A stretch of DNA of 6,367 nucleotides from an uncultured Eubacteriales bacterium. Its GTDB lineage: Bacteria > Bacillota > Clostridia > Oscillospirales > CAG-272. The stretch is taken from positions 1 through 6,367 of the forward strand of contig CAKXXW010000057.1 of assembly GCA_934378145.1 (NCBI GenBank), written 5' to 3'. Made by a program: the position numbers and the translations under genes. Below the pieces are notes generated by a model that worked only from the letters and a program-made list of their open reading frames with translations, ran no database searches and was not told the origin of the DNA. Below, one piece after another: positions 4,552 through 6,367 of this stretch; the first letter of the stretch is position 1, and each line of letters starts with the position of its first letter.

Positions 4552-6367
4552 ATGACCGAAGCCGACAGAATATTCGAACGCTTCCCCGATTTCATAAAGG
4601 AATATATTTACAGTCACTCGTGGGACTCTCTCCGCGAGGTGCAGACGGCGGCTGCCGAATGTATATTTGAGACCGACCACGATCTGCTCCTCACCTCTTC
4701 GACCGCGAGCGGAAAGACCGAGGCGGCATTCTTTCCGATACTTGCCGAGCTTTGCCGCGATATGCCGACAAGCGTCGGAGTGCTTTATATAGCGCCGCTC
4801 AAGGCGCTCATAAACGACCAGTTCCTGCGCATAGAGGAGCTGCTCGACGAGACGGGGATCCCGGTGACGCATTGGCACGGCGATGTCGCACGCTCGCATA
4901 AGAAAAAGCTGCTTGACGACCCGCGCGGGATCCTTCAGATAACGCCCGAGTCGCTCGAGAGCCTGCTCATCAACCGCTCGAACGATATAGGAAGGCTTTT
5001 CTGCGACCTGCGCTTCGTTATAATCGACGAGATCCATACTCTTACGGGGTCGGACAGAGGAAATCAGATAATCTGCCAGCTCTCGCGCATTGACCGTGCG
5101 ATCGGACGCTCGCCGAGACGGATAGGACTTTCCGCAACGGTAGGCGACCCGCAGCTCGCCGCCGACTGGCTCTCGGGAGGCAGGGGCGTTATCGTAGACA
5201 TTCCCCGTTTTTCGCCCGAGAAGCTGCGCTGGAGGCTCGGGCTCGAGCATTTTTACATTCAGAATCTCAGCCCCGTGCAGGCGGACGCCGAGGGAGTGAA
5301 GTTCAAACTTCCGAAGCAGCCCGCCGCCGAGATCGACGCGGGGTATGAGTATCTTTACGACTGCGTGAAGGACAAGAAGGCTCTCGTCTTCTCGAATTCG
5401 CGTGAGGAGACCGAATACCTTACGGCGACCCTGCGCCAGATAGCGAAGACGCGCGGTGAGCCGGATGTCTTCCTAATCCACCACGGAAATCTTTCCGCGG
5501 CGCTCCGCGAGGAAGCCGAGACAAAGATGAAGAACGAAGAGGTGCGCGCCGTGACCTGCGCCACCGTCACTATGGAGCTTGGGATAGATATAGGCAGGCT
5601 CGAGCGGATAGGACACCTCGGTGCGCCCTGCTCGGTCTCGTCCTTTCTGCAAAGGCTCGGGCGCTCGGGAAGGCGCGGCGACCCGCCCGAGATGATGATG
5701 GTCTTCCGCGAGGAAGAGGCTCTGCCGAACGCGCCGCTCCCCGAGCTTATCCCATGGGAGCTGCTCCGCGCGATCGCGATAATCCAGCTCTACCTTGAAG
5801 AGAGGTTCATCGAGCCTCCGAAGAGAAAGAGCATGCCGCTCAGCCTTCTCTTTCATCAGACGCTCTCGGTGCTTGCCTCTTCGGGCGAGCTGACGCCGAA
5901 GCGGCTCGCGGAGAGGATACTCTCGTTGCCGCCGTTCTCGCAGATAAGCCGCGAGGACTACCGCACGCTGCTCCTGTCGATGATAGAGAACGATTATATC
6001 GAGATGACCGAGGAGAAGGGACTCATCGTCGGGCTTGCCGGCGAGAGACTGCTCGGGACATTCAAGTTTTACGCTGTATTCAAGGACACGGAGGACTTCA
6101 CGGTCCGTGCCGGCTCGGATGAGATAGGCACTATCACGACTCCCCCGCCGGTCGGCGACCGCTTTGCGCTCGCCGGAAGGGTATGGGAGGTCGAGGAGCT
6201 TGATATAAAGCGCCGGCTCATCTATGTGAAGCAGGTCGAGGGAAAGATGGAAGTCTCGTGGCCCGGGGATTACGGAGAGATCGACACGAGGATCCTCAGA
6301 CGGATGAAGCAGGTGCTTGTCGAGGATACCGTCTATCCCTACCTCAAGCCGAACGCCCGCGCGCGCC
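4552..6367 (+). CDS. BrxHI/Lhr-like DEAD/DEAH superfamily 2 helicase, 3' end outside the window
   Basis: An open frame of 605 codons plus one base with no stop, so the C terminus is missing. All SF2 helicase motifs are present: Q-motif-like LREVQ (27-31), motif I STASGKTEAAF (50-60), Ia APLKALINDQ (81-90), Ib TPESLESLL (131-139), II DEIH (159-162), III SAT (194-196), IV ALVFSNSREETEYL (277-290), V MELGIDIG (341-348) and VI QRLGRSGRRGD (367-377). A winged-helix-like segment (about 400-500) and an Lhr-type beta region IGTITTPPPVGDRFALAGRVWEV (525-547 in pieces) follow, which is the Lhr-core order. BrxHI proteins are somewhat over 700 residues by my recollection, so perhaps 100-150 residues are missing. 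It should be an ATP-driven 3'-to-5' DNA or DNA-RNA translocase. It lies 19 nt after the BrxD-like gene, the order known from BREX. A housekeeping Lhr is less likely given this context. Confidence 0.92.
   Translation, partial: MTEADRIFERFPDFIKEYIYSHSWDSLREVQTAAAECIFETDHDLLLTSSTASGKTEAAFFPILAELCRDMPTSVGVLYIAPLKALINDQFLRIEELLDETGIPVTHWHGDVARSHKKKLLDDPRGILQITPESLESLLINRSNDIGRLFCDLRFVIIDEIHTLTGSDRGNQIICQLSRIDRAIGRSPRRIGLSATVGDPQLAADWLSGGRGVIVDIPRFSPEKLRWRLGLEHFYIQNLSPVQADAEGVKFKLPKQPAAEIDAGYEYLYDCVKDKKALVFSNSREETEYLTATLRQIAKTRGEPDVFLIHHGNLSAALREEAETKMKNEEVRAVTCATVTMELGIDIGRLERIGHLGAPCSVSSFLQRLGRSGRRGDPPEMMMVFREEEALPNAPLPELIPWELLRAIAIIQLYLEERFIEPPKRKSMPLSLLFHQTLSVLASSGELTPKRLAERILSLPPFSQISREDYRTLLLSMIENDYIEMTEEKGLIVGLAGERLLGTFKFYAVFKDTEDFTVRAGSDEIGTITTPPPVGDRFALAGRVWEVEELDIKRRLIYVKQVEGKMEVSWPGDYGEIDTRILRRMKQVLVEDTVYPYLKPNARAR

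Noticed and set aside
4441..5250. A 269-codon minus-strand frame, and similar ones at 2612-3184 and 3141-3818
   Set aside because: They mirror the ATPase and helicase genes, show no family motifs, and lack a ribosome binding site or promoter.
4552..6367. Housekeeping Lhr helicase as the identity of the third gene
   Set aside because: Motif order fits Lhr-type helicases generally, but the tight linkage after a BrxD-like ATPase matches the BrxD-BrxHI arrangement, so the defence-type subfamily is preferred, though not proven.

Overview
The window suggests a moderately GC-rich Firmicute, probably of the gut Clostridia/Oscillospirales kind. This rests on a textbook T-box leader RNA, consensus sigma-A type promoters, strong purine-rich ribosome binding sites, and intergenic DNA packed with small variable hairpins. 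The taxon is inferred; no rRNA or marker gene is present.

Layout. Positions 1 to about 1076 contain no convincing gene. They hold a long imperfect palindromic element (arms about 1-169 and 736-908), a related third copy of its end module just outside it, and more than ten short perfect or near-perfect hairpins. Positions 1077-1365 are a T-box riboswitch on the minus strand with its terminator, and its promoter lies at 1372-1400. It points away from the rest of the window, and no aminoacyl-tRNA synthetase, amino-acid biosynthesis or transporter gene follows within the 1.07 kb available. A short divergent promoter region (about 1372-1480) with repeated CCGAT motifs separates it from the plus-strand operon.

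The operon starts from a near-ideal promoter (TTGACA, 17 bp, TGGTATAAT at 1452-1480). It encodes three tightly packed proteins: a TerB-N/TerB-C domain protein (1520-3181), a BrxD-like P-loop ATPase of the DUF2791 family (3171-4532, overlapping the first gene by 11 bp), and a BrxHI/Lhr-like superfamily 2 helicase (from 4552, running off the right edge after 605 codons).

How the genes may work together. BrxD and BrxHI are known as a neighbouring pair in some BREX phage-defence systems (type 2/Pgl, also type 6). Here the pair follows a TerB-N/TerB-C protein, and no methylase, PglZ or BrxC is visible. The likely picture is a DNA-processing or phage-defence module: the ATPase acts as a regulator or loader, the helicase as a nucleic-acid motor, and the TerB-domain protein as a sensor or scaffold. 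The pairing and the domains are read from the sequence. The defence role is inferred, and the window ends before the operon does, so an effector nuclease or methylase could lie downstream.
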